Numbered from the stretch's first letter, positions 37,494-48,564 are shown. The stretch: 64,000 nucleotides of DNA from Cellulosimicrobium funkei (GCF_004519295.1 NZ_SOZH01000010.1:173763-237762), one strand, 5' to 3'. A program made the numbers and translations. The notes: generated by a model from the sequence alone, not told the origin.

Positions 37494-37547
37494 GAACACG
37501 TCGGCCACCGCGAGGTGGCTGACCGGACACAAGGAGAGACGGCAGTC

Positions 37548-37742
37548 ATGCCGAAGAACAAGACGCACTCGGGTGCCAAGAAGCGCTTCCGCATCACGGG
37601 TTCCGGGAAGGTCATGCGCGAGCAGACCAACGCCCGTCACTACCTCGAGCACAAGGCGACCAAGCGCAAGCGCCGCCTCGCTGCCGACCAGGTGGTCTCG
37701 CCCGCCGACGTCAAGTCCATCAAGAAGCTGCTCGGCAAGTGA
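37548..37742 (+). CDS. rpmI: 50S ribosomal protein L35
   Basis: 64 residues, highly basic, starting [18 protein letters not shown], the standard L35 beginning. The ATG at 37548 follows AAGGAGA at about 37531-37537. The reading frame extends 11 codons upstream, but that part is not conserved. L35 is part of the large subunit, and the infC-rpmI-rplT order is universal. Confidence 0.97.
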   Translation: MPKNKTHSGAKKRFRITGSGKVMREQTNARHYLEHKATKRKRRLAADQVVSPADVKSIKKLLGK

Positions 37743-37749
37743 CCCGGCA

Positions 37750-37768
37750 GGTGGCGGGACCCGCCACC
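37750..37768 (+). promoter_or_regulatory. Intercistronic hairpin rpmI-rplT
   Basis: GGTGGCGG-GAC-CCGCCACC is a perfect 8-base stem immediately after rpmI. Similar hairpins in this interval can couple or tune L20 synthesis; the role here is unproven. Confidence 0.45.
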
Positions 37769-37809
37769 GACCGGCTCACCCCTGAGCCCCGAACTGCAAG
37801 GAGCATCAC

Positions 37810-38196
37810 GTGGCACGCGTGAAGCGGGCGGTCAACGCCCAGAAGAAGCGCCGTACGACCCTCGAGCGCGCCAGCGGCTACCGCGGCCAGCGCTCGCGCC
37901 TCTACCGCAAGGCGAAGGAGCAGGTCACCCACTCCCTCGTCTACTCCTACCGTGACCGCAAGGCGCGCAAGGGCGACTTCCGCAAGCTGTGGATCCAGCG
38001 CATCAACGCTGCGTCGCGCGCCCAGGGCCTGACGTACAACCGCCTCATCCAGGGCCTCAAGGCCGCGGGTGTCGAGGTCGACCGTCGCCTGCTCGCCGAG
38101 CTCGCGGTCAACGACGTGGCCGCGTTCAACGCGCTCGTCCAGGTCGCGAAGGACGCGCTCCCCGAGGACGTCAACGCGCCCAAGGCCGCAGCCTGA
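37810..38196 (+). CDS. rplT: 50S ribosomal protein L20
   Basis: 128 residues, basic and helical. The family opening [15 protein letters not shown] and the later [14 protein letters not shown] segment (here [12 protein letters not shown]) and [15 protein letters not shown] are intact. L20 is an early 23S-binding protein and, in many bacteria, represses its own operon. GTG 37810 follows AAGGAG at about 37798-37803. Confidence 0.97.
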   Translation: MARVKRAVNAQKKRRTTLERASGYRGQRSRLYRKAKEQVTHSLVYSYRDRKARKGDFRKLWIQRINAASRAQGLTYNRLIQGLKAAGVEVDRRLLAELAVNDVAAFNALVQVAKDALPEDVNAPKAAA

Positions 38197-39143
38197 CCAG
38201 CGCCTCGCCCGGCCGCCCGTCGGCCACGGACGCCCGTCCGGCGCCCGGCCCGCTCGACCCCACGCTGACGAACCCTCGCAGCGACCGGGTCAAGGCGGTC
38301 CGTGCGCTGGCCGGGCGTCCGGCGCGTTCACGGCACGGACAGCTCCTCGTGGAGGGCCCGCAGGGCGTCCGCGAGGCCGTCCGGCGCGCCTCTGACCGGG
38401 TCCGTGACGTCTACGTCACGCCCGCTGCGGCGGACCGGCACCCGGAGATCGTCGCCGACGCGCGCGCGGCCGGGCTGCACGTGCACGGCGCGACGCCCGA
38501 GGTGCTGGCGGCGATGAGCGCCGACGCGCAGGGCGTGCTCGCCGTCGTGCGTGCGGACGCGCCGCGGCTGGAGGACGTCGTCGCGACGCTCGCGCGGCGC
38601 GACCGCCCGGCGCTCGTCGCGGTGCTCGCGACGGTCCGGGACCCGGGCAACGCGGGGACCGTGGTCCGCGCGGCGGACGCCGCCGGGGCCGACGCCGTCG
38701 TGCTCGCCGGCGAGAGCGTCGACGTGCACAACCCGAAGGTCGTGCGCTCGACGGCCGGGTCGCTCTTCCACCTCCCGGTCGTCACGGGCGTGAGCCTGGC
38801 CGAGGCCGTCGCCGCGCTGCGCGGCGCGGGGCTCGCGGTCCTCGCCGCCGACGGCGCGGGGGACCTCGACCTCGACGACCTGCTCGACGTGGCCGGCGCC
38901 GCGGGCGCCGGTACGGAGCGCCCGGTCGACCTCGCCGCGCCGACCGCATGGGTCTTCGGGAACGAGGCGTGGGGGCTGCCACCGGAGGACCGCGCGCTGG
39001 CCGACGCCGTCGTGCGCGTGCCGATCCGCGGCCGGGCCGAGTCCCTGAACCTCGCGACGGCGGCGACGGTCTGCCTCTACGCCTCCAGCCGCGCGCACCG
39101 GCCCGACCGAGGCCCGGGCGCCGACCCGGAGGGCGGCGCGTGA
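38193..39143 (+). CDS. TrmH-family (SpoU) RNA 2'-O-methyltransferase
   Basis: 316 residues if translation begins at CTG 38193, which overlaps the rplT stop (CTGA). No ATG, GTG or TTG lies in frame between the rplT stop and the conserved [18 protein letters not shown] substrate-binding N-terminal domain ([15 protein letters not shown]) precedes the knotted SPOUT domain: [29 protein letters not shown] and [14 protein letters not shown], the three SpoU motifs. It methylates rRNA or tRNA ribose with SAM; the site is unknown. Confidence 0.88.
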   Translation: MTSASPGRPSATDARPAPGPLDPTLTNPRSDRVKAVRALAGRPARSRHGQLLVEGPQGVREAVRRASDRVRDVYVTPAAADRHPEIVADARAAGLHVHGATPEVLAAMSADAQGVLAVVRADAPRLEDVVATLARRDRPALVAVLATVRDPGNAGTVVRAADAAGADAVVLAGESVDVHNPKVVRSTAGSLFHLPVVTGVSLAEAVAALRGAGLAVLAADGAGDLDLDDLLDVAGAAGAGTERPVDLAAPTAWVFGNEAWGLPPEDRALADAVVRVPIRGRAESLNLATAATVCLYASSRAHRPDRGPGADPEGGA

Positions 39144-39784
39144 GACTGTTCGCCGCGCTCTACCCGAGCGCCGCGGCGCTCGACCACCTCGCGCTCGCCC
39201 TCGCGGACGCGCACGCCCAGGAGGCGCGCCGGCCCGACGGCGCACCGCTCGTCCGCTGGACGTCCCCCGAGCTGTGGCACCTCACGGTGTCGTTCTTCGG
39301 CGACGTGCCCGAGGGGGCCGTCCCCGACCTCGCGGCGGCGCTCGAGCCGGTCGCGCACGAGGCCGTGCCGCTCGACCTCCGGCTCCGGGGCGCGGGCGTG
39401 TTCGACCGCCGCGTCCTGTGGGTGGGCGTCGGCGGGGACGGTGCCGACGCCCTGCGGGCGCTGAGCGCCGCGGTCGCCGAGGCGGCGGGCGACGCGGGCG
39501 TGCGGGTGGACCGCCGTCCCCGGCAGCGCGCGCACCTCACCGTCGCGCGGGCCGCGGCCGGGGCGCGCCAGGCGAACCGCCGGGCGCGCGGTCGCGGCGC
39601 GACCCGTCCCGACCGCACCGCGGGCGACCCGCTCGCCGCGCCCGCCGCGGCCCTCGCCGTGTACGCCGGCCCGGGGTGGACGACCGACGCGCTGCACCTC
39701 GTCGAGTCCGACCTCGGCGACGCCTCGGGGCACCCGGTGCACCGGACGCTGCGGACCCTGCCGCTCGGGCCCGCCGCGCGCTGA
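39140..39784 (+). CDS. thpR: RNA 2',3'-cyclic phosphodiesterase (2'-5' RNA ligase family, ThpR)
   Basis: 214 residues with the two HxTx motifs of the 2H phosphoesterase fold: WHLTVSFFG near 49-57 and AHLTVAR near 126-132. [10 protein letters not shown] opens the first strand. The family opens 2',3'-cyclic phosphates in RNA, and the reverse ligation is seen in vitro. GTG 39140 overlaps the methyltransferase stop. A basic, Ala/Arg-rich loop follows the second motif, a region that varies in the family. Confidence 0.88.
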   Translation: MRLFAALYPSAAALDHLALALADAHAQEARRPDGAPLVRWTSPELWHLTVSFFGDVPEGAVPDLAAALEPVAHEAVPLDLRLRGAGVFDRRVLWVGVGGDGADALRALSAAVAEAAGDAGVRVDRRPRQRAHLTVARAAAGARQANRRARGRGATRPDRTAGDPLAAPAAALAVYAGPGWTTDALHLVESDLGDASGHPVHRTLRTLPLGPAAR

Positions 39785-39827
39785 GCGGGACCACCCTCCG
39801 GCCGCGCCCGGAGACGCCTGTGCGAGG

Positions 39828-39954
39828 ATGGGCCGCATGAGCCTGCGCGGTGGTCGTCGATTTCCCGGGCCCGTCACGGGCCCGCGCGACTGACGCGTGC
39901 TCCCCGCCCGCCTCGTGGCGGGACGGGTCCTGGCCCGGACGGGCGCCCTAGAAT
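39828..39954 (+). promoter_or_regulatory. pheS upstream region: short ORF, hairpins and -10 TAGAAT
   Basis: The 286-base gap before pheS holds a short ORF (ATG 39828 or 39837 to TGA 39893; 21 or 18 codons, Arg/Gly-rich, one Phe codon) whose end covers two CGGGCCCG palindromes. A CCCGCC-TCGT-GGCGGG hairpin lies at 39907-39922. TAGAAT at 39949-39954 is a good -10, without a clear -35, 117 bases before pheS. The hairpins may terminate thpR; the ORF is not supported as a Phe attenuator. Confidence 0.4.
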
Positions 39955-39956
39955 GA

Positions 39957-41191
<1,235 letters not shown>

Positions 41192-41192
<1 letters not shown>

Positions 41193-43813
41193 TGCCGTAC
41201 GTCGCCATCGACTGGCTGGGCGACCACGTCGAGCTGCCCGCGGGGCTCACCGCCGAGCGGCTCGCCGCCGACCTCGTCCGCGTCGGCCTGGAGGAGGAGG
41301 CGATCCACGGCGCGGCCGTGACGGGTCCCCTCGTCGTCGGGCGCGTCCTGGAGATGACGCCCGAGCCGCAGAAGAACGGCAAGACGATCAACTGGTGCCT
41401 GGTCGACGTCGGGCCGGAGCACAACGCCGCCGAGATCAAGGGCGTCGAGCCGGCCGACATGCCGGCGGGCGGTGCGCGCGGCATCGTGTGCGGCGCGCAC
41501 AACTTCGCGCCGGGCGACCTCGTCGTGGTCGCGCTGCCGGGCTCCGTCCTGCCCGGTCCGTTCCCCATCGCGAGCCGCAAGACGTACGGGCACGTGTCCG
41601 ACGGCATGATCTGCTCGCAGCGCGAGCTCGGCCTCGGCGAGGACCACGACGGCATCATCGTGCTGCCGCGGCTCGGGTACGCGGCCGAGGACCTCACCCC
41701 GGGGCAGGACGCGGTCGCGCTGCTCGGGCTCGGCGACGAGGTGCTCGAGATCAACGTGACGCCCGACCGCGGGTACGCGTTCTCCTACCGCGGTGTCGCG
41801 CGCGAGTTCTCGCACTCGACGGGCGCGCGCTTCACGGACCCGGGCCTGCCCGGCTCCCTGCCCACGCCCCCGCCCGCGGCGACGCCCGACGGCTTCCCCG
41901 TCGAGGTCGACGACGCGGCTCCGGTCCACGGCGTCGTCGGGTGCGACCGGTTCGTCACGCGCGTCGTGCGCGGGATCGACCCCGCGGCGCAGACGCCCGC
42001 GTGGATGCAGCGCCGCCTCACGGCGTCGGGCATGCGGCCCATCTCGCTCGCGGTCGACGTGACGAACTACGTCATGCTCGACCTCGGGCAGCCCCTGCAC
42101 GCGTACGACCTCGAGAAGGTCGCGGCTCCCGTCGTGGTGCGGCGCGCCGCCCCGGGCGAGCGGCTCACGACGCTCGACGACGTGGACCGCGCGCTCGACC
42201 CGGAGGACCTGCTCATCACCGACAGCCCCGACGGTGCGCGCGGCGCGCGCGTCCTGGGTCTCGCCGGCGTCATGGGCGGTGCCTCGTCGGAGGTCGGGCC
42301 GGAGACGACGGCGGTGCTCGTCGAGGCCGCCCACTTCGATCCCGTGACGGTCGCGCGCACGTCGCGCCGCCACAAGCTGTCGAGCGAGGCCGCGAAGCGG
42401 TTCGAGCGCGGCGTGGACCCGCTGCTGCCCGCCGTCGCGGCGCAGCGCGTCGTCGACCTGCTCGTCGAGCTCGGCGGCGGGACCGCCGACCCGGCCGTCA
42501 GCGACCTCGACCGCGTGACCGCGCCCACCCCGATCCACCTGCCCGTCGGCGAGGCCGAGCGTCTCGTCGGCGTGCCCTACACGCTCGAGCAGGTCGTCGG
42601 GACGCTCGGGGCGATCGGGTGCACGGTCGCCGCGGACGACGCCGCCGCGACGGGCGTCGTCGTCGTGACCCCGCCGTCGTGGCGCCCCGACCTCACCGAG
42701 CCGGCCGAGCTGGTCGAGGAGGTCGCGCGCCTCGTCGGGTACGACGAGATCCCGTCGGTGCTCCCCGCCGCCCCCGGCGGCCGCGGGCTCACGCGCGAGC
42801 AGCGCGTGCGCCGGTCGGTCGCCCGCGCGCTCGCCGAGCACGGGTTCGTCGAGACGCTGAGCTACCCGTTCGTCGGCGAGGGCGAGCTCGACGCGTTGCG
42901 GATCCCCGCGGACGACGAGCGCCGCCGGGCGCTGCGCCTGCTGAACCCGCTGGCCGACGACCGCCCACTGATGCGCACGGACGTGCTGAGCACGCTCCTG
43001 GAGACCACGCGCCGCAACGTGGGCCGCGGACTCGGGGACGTCGCCGTGTTCGAGGTCGGGCTCGTGACGCACCCGCGCGCGGGCGCCCCGGCCGCGCCGT
43101 CGCTGCCCGGCGGGGTGCGTCCCTCCGACGACGACCTCGCCGCGATCGAGGCCGCGCTCCCGGCGCAGCCGCGCCACGTCGCGGGCGTCCTGGTCGGTCG
43201 TCGCGAGCGGGCGGGCTGGTGGGGCCCCGGCCGGCCGGCGGACTGGACGGACGCGCTCGACGCGGCGCGCCTGGTCGCGGACCGCGCCGGCCTGCGGGGG
43301 GACGACGCCGTGCGCGTGGTCGCCGACACCGCGCGGGCCCCGTTCCACCCCGGCCGCTGCGCGCGCCTCGAGCTCGCCGACGGGACGGTCGTCGGGCACG
43401 CGGGCGAGCTGCACCCCAAGGTGCTCGAGAACGTCGGCCTGCCCGCCCGCTCCGTGGCGTTCGAGCTCGACCTGTCGGCGCTCGTCGCAGGTGCGTCCGA
43501 CGAGCCCGTCCAGGCGACGCCGGTCTCCGGGTTCCCGGCGGCGAAGGAGGACCTCGCGTTCGTCGTCGCCGCCGACGTGCCGGCCGAGGCGCTGCGCGCC
43601 GCGGTCGTCGAGGGCGCCGGCGAGCTCGCGGAGGAGGTCGTGCTGTTCGACGTCTTCACGGGCGAGCAGGTGGGCGCCGGGCGCAAGTCGCTCGCGTTCT
43701 CGCTGCGGCTGCGCGCCGCGGACCGCACCCTCACCGCCGACGACGTCGCGCGGGTCCGGGAGGGCGCCGTGGCCGCCGCGCGCGAGCGCGTCGGGGCGGA
43801 GCTGCGCGCATGA
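41192..43813 (+). CDS. pheT: Phenylalanyl-tRNA synthetase beta subunit
   Basis: 873 residues, slightly above the usual 800-850. Domains in order: N-terminal region, tRNA-binding OB fold (VVGRVLEMTPEPQKNGKTINWC near 49-70), B3/B4 editing domain (GMRPISLAVDVTNYVMLDLGQPLHAYD), B5, the catalytic-like core (ETLSYPFVGE) and the C-terminal anticodon-binding ferredoxin fold (PVSGFPAAKEDLAFVV). With PheS it forms the heterotetramer. The stop overlaps the next ATG. Confidence 0.96.
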
Positions 43814-44694
43814 GCGACGCACCGGGGGAGGGCACGACGCCGGACGTGGTGCCCGCGCGCACCGCGCTCGTCACCGGGGCGTCGCGCGGCATCGGCCGCG
43901 CGGTCGCCGTCGGGCTCGCCGCGGCCGGTCTCGACGTCGCGCTCCTCGCGCGCGACGCGGGCCGGCTCGCCGGGGTGGCCGACGAGATCGCCGCGCTCGC
44001 CGGCGCGGGCCGGGCCGTCGTCGTCACGGCGGACGTGACCGACGCGGCGGCGGTGGCCGCGGCCGTCCGCGAGGCCGAGGCCGCGCTCGGGAGCGTGGAC
44101 CTGCTCGTCAACAACGCGGGCCGGGTCGACGCCGAGGTGCCGCTCTGGGAGGCGGACCCCGACGAGTGGTGGGCCGTCCTGGAGACCAACGTGCGCGGGC
44201 CGTTCCTGCTCGCGCGCGCGGTCGTCCCCGGGATGCTCGCGCGCGGCGGCGGCCGCGTCGTCGACCTCAACAGCGGCGCGGGCTCTCACGACATGGAGGG
44301 CGCGAGCGCGTACAACGCGAGCAAGACGGCGCTGCTGCGCCTCGGGGCGAACCTCCACCGCTCGGGCCACGCGCTCGGGCTGCGGACCTTCGAGGTGTCG
44401 CCGGGCGTCGTGCAGACCGACATGACGGCGTCCATGGTCATGCACGAGGGTCGCACGGAGTGGACGCCCGTCGAGCGCACGGTCGAGATGGTCGTCGCGA
44501 TCGCCCGCGGCGAGCTCGACGCGTTCTCGGGGGCGTTCGTGCGCGTGACGCACGACTCGCCCGGGTCGCTCCGCGCGGCCGCCCAGGAGGCCGCCCGCGC
44601 GGGCGTCGCGCTGCCCGGGCCGGACGGCCGTCGGCTGCGCGTCACGCGCTGGGGCGCCGACGACCCGATGCCGGGAGAGCTCCCCGCCCGCTGA
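43810..44694 (+). CDS. Short-chain dehydrogenase/reductase
   Basis: 294 residues. The classical SDR marks are the NAD(P) loop TGASRGIG near 22-29, the NNAG motif, the catalytic Ser in LNSGAGSHD, and YNASK with the active-site Tyr and Lys. A C-terminal extension of about 40 residues beyond the usual 250 contains the sequence after RVTHDSPG. The substrate is unknown. It overlaps pheT by four bases and a strong hairpin follows, so it ends the infC-pheST transcription group. Confidence 0.9.
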   Translation: MSDAPGEGTTPDVVPARTALVTGASRGIGRAVAVGLAAAGLDVALLARDAGRLAGVADEIAALAGAGRAVVVTADVTDAAAVAAAVREAEAALGSVDLLVNNAGRVDAEVPLWEADPDEWWAVLETNVRGPFLLARAVVPGMLARGGGRVVDLNSGAGSHDMEGASAYNASKTALLRLGANLHRSGHALGLRTFEVSPGVVQTDMTASMVMHEGRTEWTPVERTVEMVVAIARGELDAFSGAFVRVTHDSPGSLRAAAQEAARAGVALPGPDGRRLRVTRWGADDPMPGELPAR

Positions 44695-44715
44695 GCGCAC
44701 GCACCCCGCACGGCC

Positions 44716-44747
44716 GACGCCGCCCGACCCCCCGGTCGGGCGGCGTC
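44716..44747. terminator. Bidirectional hairpin terminator
   Basis: GACGCCGCCCGAC and GTCGGGCGGCGTC form a perfect 13-base stem with a six-base loop, 21 bases after the SDR stop and 19 bases past the end of the leftward gene at 44767. It suits termination of both convergent genes. Confidence 0.85.
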
Positions 44748-44766
44748 CGTGCGTCCGGGCACCGGG

Positions 44767-44991
44767 TCACAGCGGGACGCACGTGTCCCGGTCGACCCAC
44801 ACGTGCCACAGGCCCCGCTCGGGGTGCTCGTACTCGAACGCCACGAGCCCGCCTGCGTCGTGCGTGACGACGCCGGTGAGCACGACCCGCCGGCCGTCGC
44901 GGTCGAACGTCGTGCAGAGGGCGGGCACCTGGACCGGGACGTGCGCGTCCGGCAGGAAGGGGCGGGTCGCGGGGGCGACGTGCTGCGTCAT
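44767..44991 (-). CDS. Small hypothetical protein
   Basis: 74 residues: a Pro/Val-rich start, a beta-like stretch (RRVVLTGVVTHDAGGLVAFEYEH) and an end with LWHVWVDRDTCVPL. No family is recognised; no signal peptide or membrane segment. ATG 44991 has a poor Shine-Dalgarno. Its convergent position against a perfect terminator and a plausible beta composition, not the Arg-rich make-up of shadow frames, support coding. It diverges from the TPP riboswitch. Confidence 0.6.
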   Translation of the reverse strand: MTQHVAPATRPFLPDAHVPVQVPALCTTFDRDGRRVVLTGVVTHDAGGLVAFEYEHPERGLWHVWVDRDTCVPL

Positions 44992-45061
44992 ACCCGGAAA
45001 GACGCGCGCACGCGCGTCGTCTCACGCGTCGGGGCGGGTGAAAAGCGCACGGGTCGCCGCG

Positions 45062-45151
45062 TAGCATGGCCCGCGACACGGGGTGCCCCGCACCGGGGCT
45101 GAGATGAGACCCGTCGAACCTGATCTGGCTCGTACCAGCGAAGGGATGTCC
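45062..45151 (+). promoter_or_regulatory. TPP riboswitch (THI element) with -10 TAGCAT
   Basis: TAGCAT at 45062-45067, with TGAAAA 17 bases upstream, is a good promoter. Transcription should begin near 45074, at the start of the riboswitch. The conserved THI-box pieces are present: GGGGTGCC near 45080, CTGAGATGAGACCC near 45099-45112, then GAACCTGATCTGGCTCGTACCAGCGAAGGGATG to about 45148 (in two sub-20-base parts). The thiD ATG lies only six bases past the element, so ligand binding probably hides the ribosome site. Confidence 0.93.
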
Positions 45152-45156
45152 GCGCG

Positions 45157-46128
45157 ATGACGCTCGCCCTGCCTCGGCACACCTCCGACCCGGTCCCCGC
45201 CCCCGCGGACCGTGATCACCGACCCGACCCGGGCCGTCGGCCCGACCGGGCCCCGTCCCGCCCCCGCGTCCTCTCCGTCGCGGGGACCGACCCGACCGGC
45301 GGTGCCGGGATCCAGGCCGACCTCAAGGCGTTCTGCGCGCACGGCGCCTACGGCATGGCCGTCACCACGGCGCTCGTCGCGCAGAACACCCACGGCGTGC
45401 GGTCGGTGCACGTCCCCGGGCCGGCGTTCCTGCGCGCGCAGCTCGACGCCGTGTCCGACGACGTCGAGGTCGACGCCGTGAAGATCGGCATGGTGGCGGA
45501 CGAGGCGAACGCCCGTGCCGTCGGGGAGTGGCTCGACGACCTCGCCGCGGCGCGCGCCGCCGCGGGCGGTCCGCGGCCCTGGGTGGTCCTGGACCCGGTG
45601 ATGGTCGCCACGTCCGGCCACCGCCTGCTCGACGCGGGCGCCGAGCAGGCCGTGCGCGACCTCGCCGCGCGCGCCGACGTCGTCACGCCGAACCTGCCCG
45701 AGCTCGGCGTCCTCGGCGGGCAGGAGCCCGCGACGACGTGGGACGACGCCCTGCGCCAGGCGACGGCGTACGCGACCGCGAGCGACGCCGTCGTGCTGCT
45801 CAAGGGCGGTCACCTCACCGGACGCACGTCGCCGGACGCGCTCGTCGTCCCCGCGCCCGGGCCGACGACGGGCCGCGCGCCGGGGGCGGCCACCGTCACG
45901 ACGTTCGACGCCGAGCGCGTCGACACGCCTCACACCCACGGCACGGGGTGCTCGCTCTCGGCGGCGCTCGCAGCGCTGCGGCCGCAGCGCGCGAGCTGGG
46001 AGGAGGCCGCGCGCGAGGCGAAGGAGTGGCTCACGGGCGCGCTGCGTGCCGGCGCCGCGCTGCGGGTGGGGACGGGCCGGGGGCCCGTGGACCACCTGCA
46101 CCGCTCGGCGCCCGTGCGGCCGGGCTGA
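45157..46128 (+). CDS. thiD: Hydroxymethylpyrimidine/phosphomethylpyrimidine kinase ThiD
   Basis: 323 residues, ribokinase-fold enzyme making HMP-PP for thiamine. After a 35-residue Pro/Arg-rich start come VLSVAGTDPTGGAGIQADLK near 38-57, KIGMVAD, VVLDPVMVA, TPNLPE and the catalytic THGTGCSLSAALAA. The riboswitch just upstream confirms thiamine control. No thiE or thiM lies next to it. A 50-residue C-terminal part beyond the GTGCS helix is normal for the family. Confidence 0.95.
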   Translation: MTLALPRHTSDPVPAPADRDHRPDPGRRPDRAPSRPRVLSVAGTDPTGGAGIQADLKAFCAHGAYGMAVTTALVAQNTHGVRSVHVPGPAFLRAQLDAVSDDVEVDAVKIGMVADEANARAVGEWLDDLAAARAAAGGPRPWVVLDPVMVATSGHRLLDAGAEQAVRDLAARADVVTPNLPELGVLGGQEPATTWDDALRQATAYATASDAVVLLKGGHLTGRTSPDALVVPAPGPTTGRAPGAATVTTFDAERVDTPHTHGTGCSLSAALAALRPQRASWEEAAREAKEWLTGALRAGAALRVGTGRGPVDHLHRSAPVRPG

Positions 46129-46201
46129 GCCCAGGCCGACCGGGCCGACCGGGCGAGCCCGGGCTGCCGTGACGTGCCTGCGCCCGGCCCGCGGGACGCG
46201 C

Positions 46202-47212
46202 TCAGGCCGTGGGGCGGCTCGGTGCGTGGGCGGCCCTGCGGTCGGCTCCGCGGTCGGTGTCGAGGTCGGCCAGCGCGTCGCGGAGCACGGCGAGCGTCGC
46301 GCGCGCGACGGCGAGGCGCTGCGCGGGCGGGGCGTCCGCGGGCCGCGTGGTCACCTTGGCGCCGACGAGCGGGACGGGGCCGGCCGCGGCGAGGAACTCG
46401 CGCACCTCGGCCGGGCCGAGCATCGACTCGTCCGGGCCGGGGAGCGCGGGGTCCGGGCCGTGGGGCGGCACGTGCGCGTCCGCCCACGGCGCGCCCCACC
46501 GGCCGGCCCGGCCCGCGGCACCGGAGAGCATCGCGCTCGCGAGGAGGCCCGCGCCCGCGGCCGCCCGCGCGTGCTCGACGGGCGTCGCGGCGCTGCGCCC
46601 CTCGATGGCGGACCGGCCCCAGTTGAGCCCGACGTGCAGGGGGTGGCCGGTGTCCCGGGCCGCGCGCGCGACGGCGGCGATCTCGTCGTCGAGCGCGAGG
46701 AAGCCCTTCTCCGCGACGCCCCACGGGCGTGGTGCGTCGCAGTGCTCCACCACGAGCGGCAGCCCGGCGGGCGCGACGGCGGCCAGCTCGGTGAGGCTGC
46801 GCGCGAGCGCCGCGCCGGAGCCGCGGCCCGGACCGGGCGCGGACTGGAGCTCGACCGCGACGACGCGCTGTCGACCCTCCGCCTCGGCGAGCCGGGTCAC
46901 GGCCGCGAGGACGCGTGCGACGCCGTCGACCGCCTCGCGCCGACCCTCCTCGTCGTCGGACGCGAGGCCGTAGGAGCGGTCGGCCCCGGCGCGGCGGGCC
47001 GTCGCGGCGACCGTCGTCGGCAGCAGCGCCCAGTGCGCCGGCAGCGCGGCCGCGGTCGTCGCGAGCGCGCCCGGGTCGTCCGGGTCGACGGGGTGCTCGA
47101 GGCCGCCGAGGCCGTCCTCGTCGAGGGCGGCGTACCAGCCGCCCGGGTCGGGGACGCCCGCGAGGGCGTAGGCACCGAGCAGGGTCAGGGGGCGGTCGTG
47201 CAGGTCGGTCAT
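46202..47212 (-). CDS. DUF4862 family protein
   Basis: 336 residues from ATG 47212, preceded by GAGGA. The sequence fits the actinobacterial DUF4862 group as I recall it: LTLLGAYALAG at the start, then a TIM-barrel-like series (WALLPTTVAATARRA, VVAVELQSAP, VVEHCDAPRPWGVAEKGFL, LHVGLNWGRSAIEGR). The EHCD and NWGRS blocks look like an active site on a sugar-isomerase-like barrel, but no reaction is known. The frame extends 11 codons upstream. Confidence 0.8.
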   Translation of the reverse strand: MTDLHDRPLTLLGAYALAGVPDPGGWYAALDEDGLGGLEHPVDPDDPGALATTAAALPAHWALLPTTVAATARRAGADRSYGLASDDEEGRREAVDGVARVLAAVTRLAEAEGRQRVVAVELQSAPGPGRGSGAALARSLTELAAVAPAGLPLVVEHCDAPRPWGVAEKGFLALDDEIAAVARAARDTGHPLHVGLNWGRSAIEGRSAATPVEHARAAAGAGLLASAMLSGAAGRAGRWGAPWADAHVPPHGPDPALPGPDESMLGPAEVREFLAAAGPVPLVGAKVTTRPADAPPAQRLAVARATLAVLRDALADLDTDRGADRRAAHAPSRPTA

Positions 47213-47248
47213 CGGTCCTCGTCGGTCGTGGTGGGGGTGCCTCATGCG

Positions 47249-47530
47249 TCAGGCGCGGGCGACGTCCTGGTCGGCGGTGGCGTACTCGCACGCGTAGCCC
47301 GGCGGGACCCAGCGCCACCGTGCCTCGACGTCCTGCACCGCGACGCCCGCGGGCCGGTCGGCGACGCACGCGTCCGCCTGCTGGCGCACCGCCACGGTCA
47401 CGTAGTAGACGACGAACACCGCGGTGAGCAGCACGGCGAGCACGGTCACGGTGCGGTGCAGCGCGGGGGAGGGGCCGCCGTCGGAGCCGTCCTCCTCGCC
47501 GGGACGCGGCGGCACCCAGTCCCAGCTCAC
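47249..47530 (-). CDS. Small single-pass membrane protein
   Basis: 93 residues from GTG 47530, which overlaps the quinone oxidoreductase stop (GTGA). A Pro/Gly-rich cytoplasmic start beginning WDWVPPRPGEEDG is followed by a membrane helix at about 28-50 and an external part with two Cys (ACVADRP, YACEYA), which could form a disulfide. No family is recognised. Coupling to the gene above and separation from DUF4862 by 36 bases suggest a three-gene leftward operon. Confidence 0.72.
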   Translation of the reverse strand: MSWDWVPPRPGEEDGSDGGPSPALHRTVTVLAVLLTAVFVVYYVTVAVRQQADACVADRPAGVAVQDVEARWRWVPPGYACEYATADQDVARA

Positions 47531-48564
47531 GCGGTGCCGGTCGTCGTGCCGGTCGTCGTGCCGGGAGCGTCGTCCGCCCCGGCGGGCCGGAGCAGCACCT
47601 TGCCGGTGGTCGCCCGTCCCTCGAGCGCGCGGTGGGCGTCGGCGGCGTCGGCGAGCGGGAACGTCGCGCCGACGCGCACGTGCAGCGTGCCGCCCGCGAC
47701 GGCGCCGAGCACCTCGGTCGCGCGCTCGACGAGCTCCGCGCGCGTCGCCGTGTGGTCGGCGAGCTTGGGCCGCGTGAGGAACAGCGAGCCGCCCGCGTTG
47801 AGGCGCTGCGGGTCGAACGGCGGGACCTGCCCGGACGAGCCGCCGTAGAGGACGAGCGTGCCGCGGCGGCGCAGCGACGCGAGCGACGCGTCGAACGTGT
47901 CCTTGCCGACCGAGTCGTACACCGCCGCGACGCCCTCGCCGCCCGTGAGCCCCCGCACGACCTCGGGCAGCTCGGCCGTGAGGTCGGCGAACGCCGTGTA
48001 CTGGATCGCGTGCTCGGCGCCCGCGCCGCGGGACAGCTCCGCCTTCTCGGGGGTCGAGACCGTGGAGATCACGTGCGCGCCCCGCGCCACGAGCATCTGC
48101 GTCAGGAGCAGCCCGACGCCGCCCGCGCCCGCGTGCACGAGCACGCGGTCGCCCGGGCGGACGGGGTACGACGACGTGCACAGGTAGTGCGCCGTGAGCC
48201 CCTGGAGCGCGACGGCGGTCGCGTCCTCGAGCGAGACGGCGTCCGGCACGTGCAGCGCCTGCCCGGCGTCCACCGCGACGAGCTCCGCGTACGACCCCGG
48301 CGCCTCGGTCCACACGACGCGGTCGCCGACGGCGAACCCCTCGACCCCCTCGCCCACCTCGGCGACGACCCCGGCCCCCTCGCTCCCGACGACGTGCGGG
48401 TACTCCATCGCGTACACGCCGGAGCGCTTGTACGTGTCGATGAAGTTCACGCCCGCCACCGCGGAGCGGACGAGAAGCTGCCCCGGGCCCGGCGACGGGT
48501 CGGGCAGCTCGGTGTACTCGAGGACCTCGGGACCGCCCGCCGCGCGGGCCACGATCGCGTGCAT
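47527..48564 (-). CDS. Quinone oxidoreductase, zinc-free MDR family (Qor-like)
   Basis: 345 residues. The QOR signature set is present: VRSAVAGVNFIDTYKRSG near 28-45, GSEGAGVVAEVG, the NADPH-binding HAGAGGVGLLLTQ near 144-156 and the structural zinc-site Cys are absent, as in quinone reductases. The last 20 residues (DDAPGTTTGTTTGTA) are a Thr/Gly repeat tail. It reduces quinones with NADPH. TAGGCT ends six bases before ATG 48564, predicting a leaderless mRNA. Confidence 0.92.
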   Translation of the reverse strand: MHAIVARAAGGPEVLEYTELPDPSPGPGQLLVRSAVAGVNFIDTYKRSGVYAMEYPHVVGSEGAGVVAEVGEGVEGFAVGDRVVWTEAPGSYAELVAVDAGQALHVPDAVSLEDATAVALQGLTAHYLCTSSYPVRPGDRVLVHAGAGGVGLLLTQMLVARGAHVISTVSTPEKAELSRGAGAEHAIQYTAFADLTAELPEVVRGLTGGEGVAAVYDSVGKDTFDASLASLRRRGTLVLYGGSSGQVPPFDPQRLNAGGSLFLTRPKLADHTATRAELVERATEVLGAVAGGTLHVRVGATFPLADAADAHRALEGRATTGKVLLRPAGADDAPGTTTGTTTGTA

